Assembly: GCF_900111245.1 (NCBI RefSeq)
Contig: NZ_FOGO01000007.1
Coordinates: 186,001 to 250,000 of the forward strand
Direction: 5' to 3'
Length of the DNA stretch: 64,000 bases
From: Streptomyces qinglanensis
Lineage (GTDB): Bacteria; Actinomycetota; Actinomycetes; Streptomycetales; Streptomycetaceae
Positions 41,415-48,139 of the stretch are shown in pieces. A program made the translations under genes and the position numbers. Under the pieces are notes generated by a model. That model searched no databases. It was not told the DNA's origin and saw only the letters and a program-made list of their open reading frames with translations. The stretch's first letter is position 1, and each line of letters opens with the position of its first letter.

Positions 41415-41882
41415 TCATGGCCGCCACTCCTCGCGGTAGTCGGGGTGGTCCGCGTAGGGCAGCGCGAGCGCTTGGAGGGCCGCGCGTAGAGAGTTCATCG
41501 CGCCGGTCATGAGGTCGTGCGGCGGCGTGCCGGGCTCTGCGGCCGCGAGAGTACGGGCCGCATCCTCGTAGTACCTCACGACCCGCCGCTTCGCCTCGAT
41601 GTCGGCGAGGACCCGGGCCGGGTCGTGGCGAGCGATGTGATCGATGCGGTTCTGTGCGTCGCCCTCATCCATGCCTTCGATACTGACTACGACCGGGAAG
41701 GCGGAAGACTCGGGATCGGCAATGACAGCTACCCGGTCAGGGTCCGCCCAGAGCTGCACGTACCACCGGGGGCGTGGCTCTCGGTTCAGCTCCACCCATT
41801 TCTCCGGCTCAGCGGCTGCCCGCGCCAGTCGCTCGTCCTCGTCGAGCCGGGCCCGTAGGAACGCCACCAGGTCGCCGGTCAC
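41415..41882 (-). CDS. DUF6221-like prophage protein, 155 aa
   Basis: 155 residues starting VTGDLVAFLRARLDEDE, typical of the DUF6221 family widespread in Streptomyces and its phages. A central HIARHDPARVLADIEAKRRVV is the most conserved element; the end is LPYADHPDYREEW. No enzymatic motif is known. The GTG start overlaps the upstream stop (GTGA), so it is coupled to the gene at 41879. Confidence 0.78.
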   Translation of the reverse strand: MTGDLVAFLRARLDEDERLARAAAEPEKWVELNREPRPRWYVQLWADPDRVAVIADPESSAFPVVVSIEGMDEGDAQNRIDHIARHDPARVLADIEAKRRVVRYYEDAARTLAAAEPGTPPHDLMTGAMNSLRAALQALALPYADHPDYREEWRP

Positions 41883-42133
41883 AGCAGCATGTCCAGGTAG
41901 AAGTAGAAGAGGTGCCCGCACGGCAGGAAGTCGATCAGCATGGTGCCGTGCAACGTCTGCTCCCCGTTGATCCGCTCCGGGGCCACGTCGCACGTCGGGC
42001 AGTGCGGCAGAGGCGGGTAGTCGGGTTGCTGGAACATCCCGTCCACGATGCTTCTCTCGCGGTTCCGGAGGGCCGTCCGCAAGTTCGCTACCTGTGCCGG
42101 GAGCAACAGCTCCCGATTCGCCAGCTTGCCCAC
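41879..42133 (-). CDS. Hypothetical prophage protein with zinc-like motif, 84 aa
   Basis: 84 residues. CPTCDV in the middle and LPCGHLF near the end give three Cys and a His that could hold one zinc. GTG 42133 follows GAGGAGAAG. It is the first gene of a two-gene unit with the DUF6221-like gene. A hairpin lies 23 bp upstream. Confidence 0.7.
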   Translation of the reverse strand: MGKLANRELLLPAQVANLRTALRNRERSIVDGMFQQPDYPPLPHCPTCDVAPERINGEQTLHGTMLIDFLPCGHLFYFYLDMLL

Positions 42134-42155
42134 TCTGCTTCTCCTCTACGGATCC

Positions 42156-42180
42156 GGCCCCGCTGCGCTGTAGCGGGGCC
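42156..42180. terminator. 9-bp hairpin upstream of the 84-aa gene
   Basis: GGCCCCGCT (42156-42164), 7-nt loop, AGCGGGGCC (42172-42180). It would stop transcripts entering from the right and shield the two-gene unit. Confidence 0.55.
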
Positions 42181-42441
42181 GTCCGTCCACATGCAGCCAG
42201 CATGATGGATGTGATGCACCCAGTGTGACAGGGCCGGGTGACAAGCGGCGGGGGCTCGGGATGCGGTGCGGACCCCCGGCGGTTCGTGAACGTGCGAAAG
42301 CCTCCGCCTGTGTGGCGGAGGCTTGACGCTAGCCCCGCAGTGGCGGGGAGCAGGCGCCGGGCACTGTGCGAGAACCGACGCGCACCACGCCTGCGCGTGC
42401 AGGTAGGCAACCGCAGCCGCTCAAGGAGTAAAGGGAGCTGC
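42181..42441 (+). other. Leader region of the plus-strand cassette with two hairpins
   Basis: No gene seen. It holds an 11-bp stem at 42298-42324 (AAGCCTCCGCC with GGCGGAGGCTT, loop TGTGT) followed by CCCCGC-AGTG-GCGGGG at 42333-42348, then 93 nt to the first start. If the promoter is upstream (around 42200-42230), these would act as a leader attenuator; otherwise they isolate the cassette. Confidence 0.55.
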
Positions 42442-42591
42442 ATGCCTCACACAGGCGGTGACTCGCTGAGTATGACACAGGCAGAGGAGAGTCACGAAGA
42501 CCCCTTGCGCCTTCCAGATTTGGAAGCTACTGTGGTTGTCATGAGGTCAGGGGAACAGCCCCAGACCCCGCCGGAAGGAACCGGTCGATGA
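42442..42591 (+). CDS. Micro-protein, 49 aa, first gene of the plus-strand cassette
   Basis: 49 codons from ATG 42442, with AAGGAGTAAAGGGAG upstream. The product is hydrophilic (MTQAEESHEDPLRLPDLEATVVV) without Cys or membrane span. Its stop overlaps the next ATG by 4 nt (ATGA), which supports it as a real coupled gene. Function unknown. Confidence 0.65.
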   Translation: MPHTGGDSLSMTQAEESHEDPLRLPDLEATVVVMRSGEQPQTPPEGTGR

Positions 42592-43094
42592 ACACCACCG
42601 CCGCCGCCATCGAGGCCAACGTCACCGTCGCCACCATCCGCACCTGGTGCCGCTACGGAGCCATCAACGCCGTCAAGCAGGCCGGCCGCTGGATCATCGA
42701 CACCGCCTCCCTCGCCGCCCGCATCGCCATCGGCGCCCTCAAGCGACCCGCCCGCACAGTCGAGTTCACCATCGACACCATGACCGCCATCGGCGGCAAC
42801 CGCTGGCAGAAGAACGGCCACGACCGCGTCTACATCAACAACTGGGCGCACTTCGCGGGCATCGAGACCAGCCACTACAACACCGGCAACATCTCCTCCG
42901 CCAGCTACCAGGGCGCAGGCATCTCCAACAGCCAGGCGAGCAAGCTCCTCGGCTGCATCGACAAGGTGTGGTTCGACGCCGCCACCGGCAAGATCCACGC
43001 CCGCTTCGGCTGGAGCGAGTCCCGCGTCGCCGACCGCGACGAGGTCTTCGCCGCCGTCGTCTCCGGCATCCGCGACGCCATCGCCGCCCTCTGA
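42588..43094 (+). CDS. MerR-like helix-turn-helix protein with unknown C-terminal domain
   Basis: 168 residues. The first 45 form a MerR/excisionase-type helix-turn-helix (AAIEANVTVATIRTWCRYGAINAVKQAGRWIID). The rest (TMTAIGGNRWQKNGHDRVYINNW, SSASYQGAGISNSQASKLL) is a compact domain I cannot place. Such two-part proteins recur in Streptomyces plasmids and integrative elements next to replication or transfer genes. GGAAGGAACC precedes the ATG. Confidence 0.75.
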   Translation: MNTTAAAIEANVTVATIRTWCRYGAINAVKQAGRWIIDTASLAARIAIGALKRPARTVEFTIDTMTAIGGNRWQKNGHDRVYINNWAHFAGIETSHYNTGNISSASYQGAGISNSQASKLLGCIDKVWFDAATGKIHARFGWSESRVADRDEVFAAVVSGIRDAIAAL

Positions 43095-43135
43095 ACCACC
43101 AGCACACACATCCGAACCGAGCAAAGGGGACAGCT

Positions 43136-43474
43136 ATGACCACCACCACCGACTACGGCACCTGGTGCAACCACGGCGACCGCTACAACGTGAGCGTCGA
43201 GGCCAGCATCCTGGACGCCATCAACGGCGGCGACAGCGACTGGCAGCAGCGCATGGAGACGTCCGGCGCACTCGACCGCATCGCCTCCGACTACCGGAAG
43301 GCCATCGACAACGTCCTCCCCGAGGGCATCTCCATCGCTGGGAACGAGTTCATCGGCCTGCACCACACCGACCCCGACTACACCGAGGAGATCGGTGACT
43401 TCGACATCGCCGGGGCGATCGAGGACATCGACCTGTTCGCCATCATCGAGCGCCACGACGTCGACAACGCCTGA
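43136..43474 (+). CDS. Highly acidic small protein, 112 aa
   Basis: 112 residues with a strong negative charge, above all at the end (IGDFDIAGAIEDIDLFAIIERHDVDN). AAAGGGGACAGCT precedes ATG 43136. Small acidic phage proteins encoded beside helix-turn-helix regulators can be DNA mimics or counter-defence factors, but nothing in this sequence proves it. Second full-size gene of the cassette. Confidence 0.7.
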   Translation: MTTTTDYGTWCNHGDRYNVSVEASILDAINGGDSDWQQRMETSGALDRIASDYRKAIDNVLPEGISIAGNEFIGLHHTDPDYTEEIGDFDIAGAIEDIDLFAIIERHDVDNA

Positions 43475-43529
43475 CAGCATCACTCACAGCCCCCGGCCGC
43501 CCGGTCGGGGGCCTCACCTTGGAGGCACT

Positions 43530-43955
43530 GTGCCCGACTACACCGATCCGCCCGGCATGCCGGAGGACGAGCGTATGGCCCCGGCCGAGTTGCGGGTCGT
43601 CCGCGAGTGGCTCGGCTTCACCCCCGAATGGCTCGCCCAGCACCTCGGCGTCAGCGCCCGCACCGTCCGCCACTGGGAGGCAGGGAAGTACGCCGTCCCC
43701 GGCGGCGTCCGGCTGGAGATCGAGGACCTGGAGGAGCGGACCGGCGAGTTCGTGTCCGTCTTGATCGGCAAGCTGATGGACATGCCCGAGCCCGGGGTGG
43801 TCACCTACCGGGACGACGCCGAGTACCACGCCGCTCACCCCGAGATCCCGTTCCCCGCCTCCTGGCACCGGGCTGTCATCGCCCGCGTCGCCCAGGAGGT
43901 GCCCGGCCTGTCCATCGCCTACGCCGACGCCGTCGAAGCGCAGGCGATGGCTTGA
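43530..43955 (+). CDS. YdiL/Aca2-like helix-turn-helix protein
   Basis: 141 residues. LRVVREWLGFTPEWLAQHLGVSARTVRHWEAGKYAVPGGVRLEIEDLE (in parts) matches the YdiL/DUF1870-type fold, whose members include the anti-CRISPR-associated regulator Aca2. The C-terminal half (PFPASWHRAVIARVAQEVPGLSIAYAD) is also of that type. GTG 43530 has GGAGG upstream. It follows an acidic small protein, the gene order known from anti-CRISPR loci; similarity of order alone is weak evidence. Confidence 0.72.
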   Translation: MPDYTDPPGMPEDERMAPAELRVVREWLGFTPEWLAQHLGVSARTVRHWEAGKYAVPGGVRLEIEDLEERTGEFVSVLIGKLMDMPEPGVVTYRDDAEYHAAHPEIPFPASWHRAVIARVAQEVPGLSIAYADAVEAQAMA

Positions 43956-43960
43956 GGCCC

Positions 43961-44713
43961 GTGCCGCGCGGGACGCAGCCCGAGGACGCCGCAGGGCGCT
44001 TGCAGTGCCTCGAATGCGGCCGGTGGTACCGCAGGCTCGACATGCACCTCCACCGCGGCGAGGACATGACTCCGGACGACTACCGCGAACGGCACGGCCT
44101 GGCCGCCGGCCACCCGCTCGTGAGCCCGGAGTTGAGTGACAGGTGGCGGGAGCAGGCCCGCGCCCGGCACGCTCGCGGTGAACTCGCCTCCATCGCCCAG
44201 CGGCAGAGCCCCGAGGAGCGCCGCGCTGCCGGGCGCTCCGGGAACACCCGCCACGTAGCCACCGCGCCCCGGCCCGAGGTTCGGGCCATCCACCGGGCCA
44301 CCATCGTCAAGGGCCGCAGCCAGGCCCACGCGAACAAACGGGCAGCCCTCGAGGCACTGGCCCGCGGCCTCGGCCATTCCGGGTGGGAGAGCTTCATCCG
44401 TGACACCGCTCAGCTCAGCCTCCACGAGGTCGGGCGCAGGGCGGGGCGGGACCCCAGAACGATCGCGTACTGGCGTAGGAAGATCCTCGGCGACGGGTGG
44501 GTCACGGCTGGTGCACGGCTCCAGCCCAGGCGAGCCGCCGCCTTCGCCCGGCTCGACGCCGAATTCGCCGCCCGCGGCTGGGGCGACCTGGCCGCGGCCC
44601 GCAGAGCAGTAGGAAGGCGCGGTCTGAAAGGGGTCGCCGCGGAGGTGGGGAGCACGCCCAGCACGCTGCTGGCCTGGGAGGAGCACCGCCGGCCGGGGCA
44701 GGGGTCGGGTTGA
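43961..44713 (+). CDS. MucR/Ros-like zinc-finger protein with added C-terminal domains
   Basis: 250 residues. LQCLECGRWYRRLDMHLHRGEDMTPDDYRERHGL has the Cys-Cys-His-His spacing of the ROS/MUCR finger, here reading CLEC...HLH. Middle and end hold two further helix-turn-helix-like stretches (SLHEVGRRAGRDPRTIAYWRRK; GLKGVAAEVGSTPSTLLAWEEH), so the protein may bind DNA at several points. GTG 43961 follows the upstream stop by 5 nt behind GAGG. Confidence 0.75.
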   Translation: MPRGTQPEDAAGRLQCLECGRWYRRLDMHLHRGEDMTPDDYRERHGLAAGHPLVSPELSDRWREQARARHARGELASIAQRQSPEERRAAGRSGNTRHVATAPRPEVRAIHRATIVKGRSQAHANKRAALEALARGLGHSGWESFIRDTAQLSLHEVGRRAGRDPRTIAYWRRKILGDGWVTAGARLQPRRAAAFARLDAEFAARGWGDLAAARRAVGRRGLKGVAAEVGSTPSTLLAWEEHRRPGQGSG

Positions 44714-44730
44714 CCCGAGATGCGCCGAGG

Positions 44731-44896
44731 CTCGCCGTGCCGCAGGGTGGGTGTATGGCTCCGGTGGTGGTGCATGCTCCGGACGCGGAGGGTGGCGTCG
44801 AGGTGCTTGTCCGCGGCCTCCTCCATGGCTGCGAGGACGGCGAGCGTCGCAGTTGGCGGGGGTGGCGTCCGGCTGACGCGGGACAAGGTCGGTCAC
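44731..44896 (-). pseudogene. Possible frameshifted small gene
   Basis: A GTG at 44896 with GGAG 8 nt upstream begins VTDLVPRQPDATPAN, but coding character then passes to the next frame (LAVLAAMEEAADKHLDATLRV). One indel near 44850 would join them. Just upstream another coding-like stretch (VERLTERHDGLLRTLNEQG) ends in TGA but has no start codon. The 309-bp gap 44714-45022 contains nothing firmer. Confidence 0.3.
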
Positions 44897-45022
44897 CGGG
44901 CGGGCTCCTCATTCAGCGCGGGCCTCGCCCTGTTCGTTGAGGGTCCGCAGAAGGCCGTCGTGCCTCTCGGTGAGGCGCTCAACCTCTGGATGGTCTCTCG
45001 GCCGCTCATCCCGTCCACTCCT

Positions 45023-45268
45023 TCACCGGTTCGGTTCCTTTGCCCCGTAGGGATTTGTCACAGCGGGGGCCAGCTTGGCGCGGATGCGGGCGAGCGCGGC
45101 GCGCACCTCTGCCGCGTTCTCGTCGTCACGGTCTTGCCATTCAGCCTCAAGGGCGACGCACTCCCAGTGGACGTCCCTCAGGGTACGGAGGGCTAGCAGG
45201 GGAGCACCCGCATTAGCTTGCGCTGCTGCCTGCTTGAGGCGCTGGTAGGCGGGTGATTCGTCGGGCAT
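45023..45268 (-). CDS. Hypothetical helical prophage protein, 81 aa
   Basis: 81 residues, nearly all helix (AYQRLKQAAAQANAGAPLLALRTLRDVHWECVALEAEW in parts; AAEVRAALARIRAKL), probably a coiled-coil dimer. AAGGAG precedes ATG 45268. It is a single gene between two terminator hairpins. Function unknown. Confidence 0.7.
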   Translation of the reverse strand: MPDESPAYQRLKQAAAQANAGAPLLALRTLRDVHWECVALEAEWQDRDDENAAEVRAALARIRAKLAPAVTNPYGAKEPNR

Positions 45269-45334
45269 CGGCGGTCTCCTTGTCGGATCTCATCATGTAC
45301 AGACGACGCAACTCGCGGGTCCTGCCGCGCGGCA

Positions 45335-45358
45335 AAGCCCCGCACGGCGGCGGGGCTT
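45335..45358. terminator. 9-bp terminator hairpin
   Basis: AAGCCCCGC (45335-45343), 6-nt loop, GCGGGGCTT (45350-45358), upstream of the 81-aa gene. It would insulate that gene from the Ro60 transcript coming from the right. Confidence 0.65.
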
Positions 45359-45478
45359 GGTGGCGGCCTGCGGTCAAGAAGTAGGGGTCGCGGCGGGGCA
45401 CTCGACGTGGTGCTCGTCGGTGACCCACTTGATCGACGGTGAAGCCGCCCGTCGAGGAGTCATCGCACATGACGAAAC

Positions 45479-45504
45479 GCCCCGCCGCCCGAAGGCAGCG
45501 GGGC
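45479..45504 (-). terminator. Terminator behind the Ro60 gene
   Basis: An 11-bp stem with one mismatch and loop CGAA (45479-45489 with 45494-45504), 16 nt after the Ro60 stop on the minus strand. Its flank and stem resemble the hairpin at 49028. Confidence 0.7.
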
Positions 45505-45519
45505 TCAGCGCTGTGAGGC

Positions 45520-47178
45520 TCAGGCGTGAACCCACGGCCACGCGGCGGCCCGCCCCGACTCCAACAGCGGGATCATCCGGAACGCCTGATCCGTGAGCCC
45601 GCCAAACGTGTGCCGGCCCCTCCCACCCGACTGCGCATGCCCCACCCGGTAGCCAGCCAGATTCCACGTGTACATCGGCACCGACGACGGAACAGCCCGC
45701 ATCACGTCGTCCGCGTCATGCCCCGCCTGCTCGTCCGTAACGATCACAACCCTGTCGTGACCGGTGAACTCCTGACGGAGAGCCGCCGCTGTGTCGGTAC
45801 CGCCCCCAAGGAACCAGCCACCGCCCTTCCACCGCTGCACCGCCCGCAGCAGCGACTCACCCCTCTGCGCAGGGAACGCCTTCGTCCTCGCCCCCGGGCG
45901 GTCGTTCGTGTAGTAACGGGCCGACGAGAACGACACGACATCCGCTCGCGCGCACCGCTGCCCCAACGCGATACCGAACAGGGCCGCAGCATCCCACCGC
46001 ATCAGGCTGCCGTCCCGCGAGAACGGCTCGTTCATCGATGACGAGGTGTCGACCAGGACCAGGGTGCGCCCTGCGAGCTGCGGGATGTTCGCGAGTGACG
46101 CGGACAGCGCCTTCTCCAGTGCGTAGCCCCAGCGCAGCGACGGCGCCGCGTTGTACGCCGAGTAGAACCGCATCGGCAACTGACGTGAGCGTGCCACCTG
46201 CTCCGGGTCCGCGAGCTTCGCCGCGACCTGCTCCGCCGCCGCGTCGGACACGCCGGCCTCGTCGAAGTTGCGGAGGTTCCTGAGCAGCGCCATGTAGCCC
46301 ATGGACGGGATGACCGCCTCCCACGCCTGCTTGTCCATCGGCCCCTGGAGCCAGCCGGCCAGCGCCTCCCACGTCATGCCAGCCTGCTGAAGGAGGTCGC
46401 CGTGGTTGGCGAGCACGTCCCTGCGCTGGTCAACTGGTGTGTACGTGAGCCGTTCACGCGCGAGCAGCATGGGGAGCCTGGCGGGGATCTCCTCGTCGCG
46501 CTTCATCCTGCGGTCGAGGGCGTGCTTGAACAGGTCGCCCTGCCACGCCTTGTTATCCGCCGGGCTGGGGTGGACGAGGTTGAGGACGTCGCCGAACCGG
46601 TACCCCTTGGATTCGGTGTCGTACTTGAGAAGGCTCCGCTCGTTGTACAGCCGCTGCACGGCGTCCGCGACCCCTCGCTTGATGGGCTTGGGCAGGCGTC
46701 GGCCGTAGCGGCTGGCCCAGTAGCCGAGCATTTCGCCGGGCTCGTCGGCGCGCTGGAGGACGGAGTCGATGACGCGCCGGTTCCAGCCTCCGCCGCTGGC
46801 CGATGCCGTCACCGTGTCGGGCGCCAGGTCACCGGCGGCCGTGGCGTCGAGGCGGGCCTTGACGAACTCGGCGGCGCCGACCAGCGCGGCGGTGCGCATG
46901 TTGGCGTCGCTGCGGAGCCAGCCCAGCAGTTCGACGCACCAGGCTGGGTCTTCGACGGCGAGCTGCCGTATGAGCTGGGTGTAGCGGTCGTCGCGCTGTC
47001 CGCCAGTCTCGTAGAACGTGTCCTGGCCGACCATGTTGGCGACGGCGAGGAGGAACAGCTCGGACTTGGTGTCGCGGAGGTAGCCGTGGCTGCCCTCGGC
47101 GGTGAGCGCACGCTCCCCGGTCGATGTCACGGGCGAGCTGGCAGACGGGCGGGCTGTGCGGGTGTTGAAGCGGGCCAC
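45520..47178 (-). CDS. rsr: Ro60-like RNA-binding protein (TROVE domain plus vWA)
   Basis: 552 residues. The TROVE part (about 1-360) is a ring of helical repeats: SELFLLAVANMVGQDTFYETG, RYTQLIRQLAVEDPAWCVELLGWLR, MRTAALVGAAEFVKARL, GWNRRVIDSVLQRADEPGEMLGYWAS, MALLRNLRNFDEAGV. The C-terminal von Willebrand A domain has the metal site DTSSSM (about 373-378) and the matching GGGTDT and TDEQ. Ro60/Rsr proteins bind Y RNAs outside the ring and misfolded RNA 3' ends inside it, for RNA quality control and decay with 3' exonucleases. GTG 47178; its ribosome site lies in a hairpin. Three Y-like RNAs precede it on the same strand. Confidence 0.93.
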   Translation of the reverse strand: MARFNTRTARPSASSPVTSTGERALTAEGSHGYLRDTKSELFLLAVANMVGQDTFYETGGQRDDRYTQLIRQLAVEDPAWCVELLGWLRSDANMRTAALVGAAEFVKARLDATAAGDLAPDTVTASASGGGWNRRVIDSVLQRADEPGEMLGYWASRYGRRLPKPIKRGVADAVQRLYNERSLLKYDTESKGYRFGDVLNLVHPSPADNKAWQGDLFKHALDRRMKRDEEIPARLPMLLARERLTYTPVDQRRDVLANHGDLLQQAGMTWEALAGWLQGPMDKQAWEAVIPSMGYMALLRNLRNFDEAGVSDAAAEQVAAKLADPEQVARSRQLPMRFYSAYNAAPSLRWGYALEKALSASLANIPQLAGRTLVLVDTSSSMNEPFSRDGSLMRWDAAALFGIALGQRCARADVVSFSSARYYTNDRPGARTKAFPAQRGESLLRAVQRWKGGGWFLGGGTDTAAALRQEFTGHDRVVIVTDEQAGHDADDVMRAVPSSVPMYTWNLAGYRVGHAQSGGRGRHTFGGLTDQAFRMIPLLESGRAAAWPWVHA

Positions 47179-47185
47179 AAGAAGC

Positions 47186-47202
47186 CCCCTCTCTGAGAGG
47201 GG
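47186..47202 (-). promoter_or_regulatory. Hairpin enclosing the Ro60 ribosome site
   Basis: On the minus strand CCCCTCTC and GAGAGGGG flank a single central base (realistic stem 6 bp, loop 5 nt). The 3' arm is the AG/GGGG ribosome site of the Ro60 GTG at 47178. The hairpin may end the Y-RNA transcript, block translation, or both. Confidence 0.55.
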
Positions 47203-47214
47203 AAGCCCAGCAGT

Positions 47215-47360
47215 GGGGGTGCCCGAGGTCAGAGTCGGTGACGGAAACGTAGCGTCCTAGGCCGCTGGACGACACCAGCCATACGACTGGCGGCGGGATT
47301 CGAACCCGCGTTGCTCTCTTGAGAGGAGAAGTATCCGTCTCCTGCGCACCGGGCGCCCCC
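47215..47360 (-). ncRNA. yrlA: Y RNA-like (YrlA) RNA 3, with permuted tRNA-Glu-like module
   Basis: About 146 nt. Outer stem 47350-47360 with 47215-47225 (10 bp, one mismatch), then the shared block GGTGCGCAGG, inner stem GACGGA/TCCGTC (47334-47339 with 47240-47245). Inside are tRNA parts in permuted order: anticodon arm TTCTC-CTCTCAA-GAGAG (CTC, Glu), T arm GCGGG-TTCGAAT-CCCGC, acceptor-like stem CGCCAGT/GCTGGTG closed by a 6-nt loop (one or two G-U pairs), then D arm GTCC-AGCGGCCTA-GGAC. A normal tRNA has D before anticodon and open acceptor ends, so this is a closed mimic. Such modules are known in bacterial YrlA, which partners Ro60. Confidence 0.85.
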
Positions 47361-47370
47361 GGATGCTGTG

Positions 47371-47439
47371 CCTCCCGAGATCAAAGACGGCGGCGGCGCA
47401 TTCACCCAAAGAAGTAGCCGCAGCCTGCGCACCGGGAGG
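47371..47439 (-). ncRNA. Y RNA-like RNA 2, short form without tRNA module
   Basis: About 69 nt between the two longer copies. Outer stem CCTCCCG (47433-47439) with CGGGAGG (47371-47377), the same GGTGCGCAGG block, inner stem GCGGC/GCCGC and the TACTTC element, but only a short loop (TTTGGGTGAAT) in place of the cloverleaf. Its 3' block GTCTTTGATCTC matches the others. It may be a minimal Ro60-binding RNA, or a decayed copy; stem pairing argues for the former. Confidence 0.7.
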
Positions 47440-47458
47440 TGCAAATCTGAAGTTGTGG

Positions 47459-47593
47459 GCCCAGAGATCGAAGTCGGTGTCGGAGACGTGGTGCTCTACC
47501 TGTTGAGCTACGGACGCCGTGGCGTCCGACGGGACTCGAACCCGCAACCGCCCCATTAACAGTGGAAGTATCCGATGCCTGCGCACCTGGGCT
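47459..47593 (-). ncRNA. yrlA: Y RNA-like (YrlA) RNA 1, with permuted tRNA-Asn-like module
   Basis: About 135 nt. Outer stem GCCCAG (47587-47592) with CTGGGC (47459-47464), block GGTGCGCAGG, inner stem TCGGA/TCCGA. The enclosed module runs anticodon arm TTCCA-CTGTTAA-TGGGG (GTT, Asn), T arm GCGGG-TTCGAGT-CCCGT, a 7-bp acceptor stem CGGACGC/GCGTCCG closed by CACG, then D arm GCTC-AACAGGTA-GAGC. It is first in transcription order, and a TATATT box lies 8 nt ahead of the likely 5' end. The 3' block ACTTCGATCTC matches the other two RNAs. Confidence 0.85.
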
Positions 47594-47600
47594 GGTATCC

Positions 47601-47606
47601 AATATA
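47601..47606 (-). promoter_or_regulatory. -10 box of the Y RNA array
   Basis: TATATT on the minus strand, a rare AT-rich hexamer in this DNA, 8 nt before the first base of the outer stem of RNA 1. No clear -35 at 17 bp; TTGGCC lies 20 bp upstream. Confidence 0.6.
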
Positions 47607-47687
47607 GCCCAACTGTTCGCCAGCCTGGCCAAATTCTTCCGGGGCCCGGGGCAGCGGTGCTTCCCGCCAAGTCCCGCAGCTCGACTC

Positions 47688-47915
47688 TTACTCGGCGGAG
47701 TAGATCTCCGGCATCGGATGTTCCACACCCTCGCGCCACATGTGTCGCCGGGCGTTGTACTCCGCGTCAGCCTTGAAGGGGTCGCCGCCACGAGAGTGAG
47801 CTCCGCACGGGCAGCGCCAGTGAAAGAGTCTCCACTGGGCAGGGTCAGTGGAGGTGGTACCCGCCTGGGGATCCCTCTTCAGCGCACGTCGGATCCACCC
47901 GGCCATACTGCCCAC
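47688..47915 (-). CDS. Hypothetical prophage protein, 75 aa
   Basis: 75 residues. A basic N-terminus (GWIRRALKRD) leads to LFHWRCPCGAHSRGG and DAEYNARRHMWREGVEH, a possible small metal site of two Cys and several His. GTG 47915 has GGGGAG 4 nt upstream; ATG 47906 is possible. It ends 81 bp before the Y RNA promoter and could belong to the same regulatory unit. Confidence 0.7.
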   Translation of the reverse strand: MGSMAGWIRRALKRDPQAGTTSTDPAQWRLFHWRCPCGAHSRGGDPFKADAEYNARRHMWREGVEHPMPEIYSAE

Positions 47916-48139
47916 CCGCTCCCCGGTTGTGCCGTGACGGACCCAGAGCCGTCGCGCTCCATCCGTCGAAGGCGAGACCCGCGATCTTGCATGTTATCGG
48001 GGGTGAGGCAGCGTCAACCGAGTGTGCGCCCAGCGGTGTTCGACTCAACCTGCATCACATCGAGCCACGTCACACATCTTGTGCGACGCGAATCCATATG
48101 ATGCACTGGCTTCCATCACATCCTGTCGAAGGTGGGGGC

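Noticed and set aside
45213..45470. Minus-strand 85-codon frame upstream of the 81-aa gene
   Set aside because: It spans the 45335 terminator hairpin and overlaps the better-supported 81-aa gene, with Arg/Pro-rich shadow composition.
47281..47593. Ordinary tRNA-Glu and tRNA-Asn genes on the minus strand
   Set aside because: T arms and anticodon arms are clear, but no D arm or 5' acceptor half precedes them. The matching halves lie downstream, joined by a short loop, so the units are permuted and enclosed in extra stems.
47562..48101. Plus-strand open frame across the Y RNA promoter
   Set aside because: No ribosome site, poor codon preference, and it overlaps the 75-aa minus-strand gene and the RNA array.
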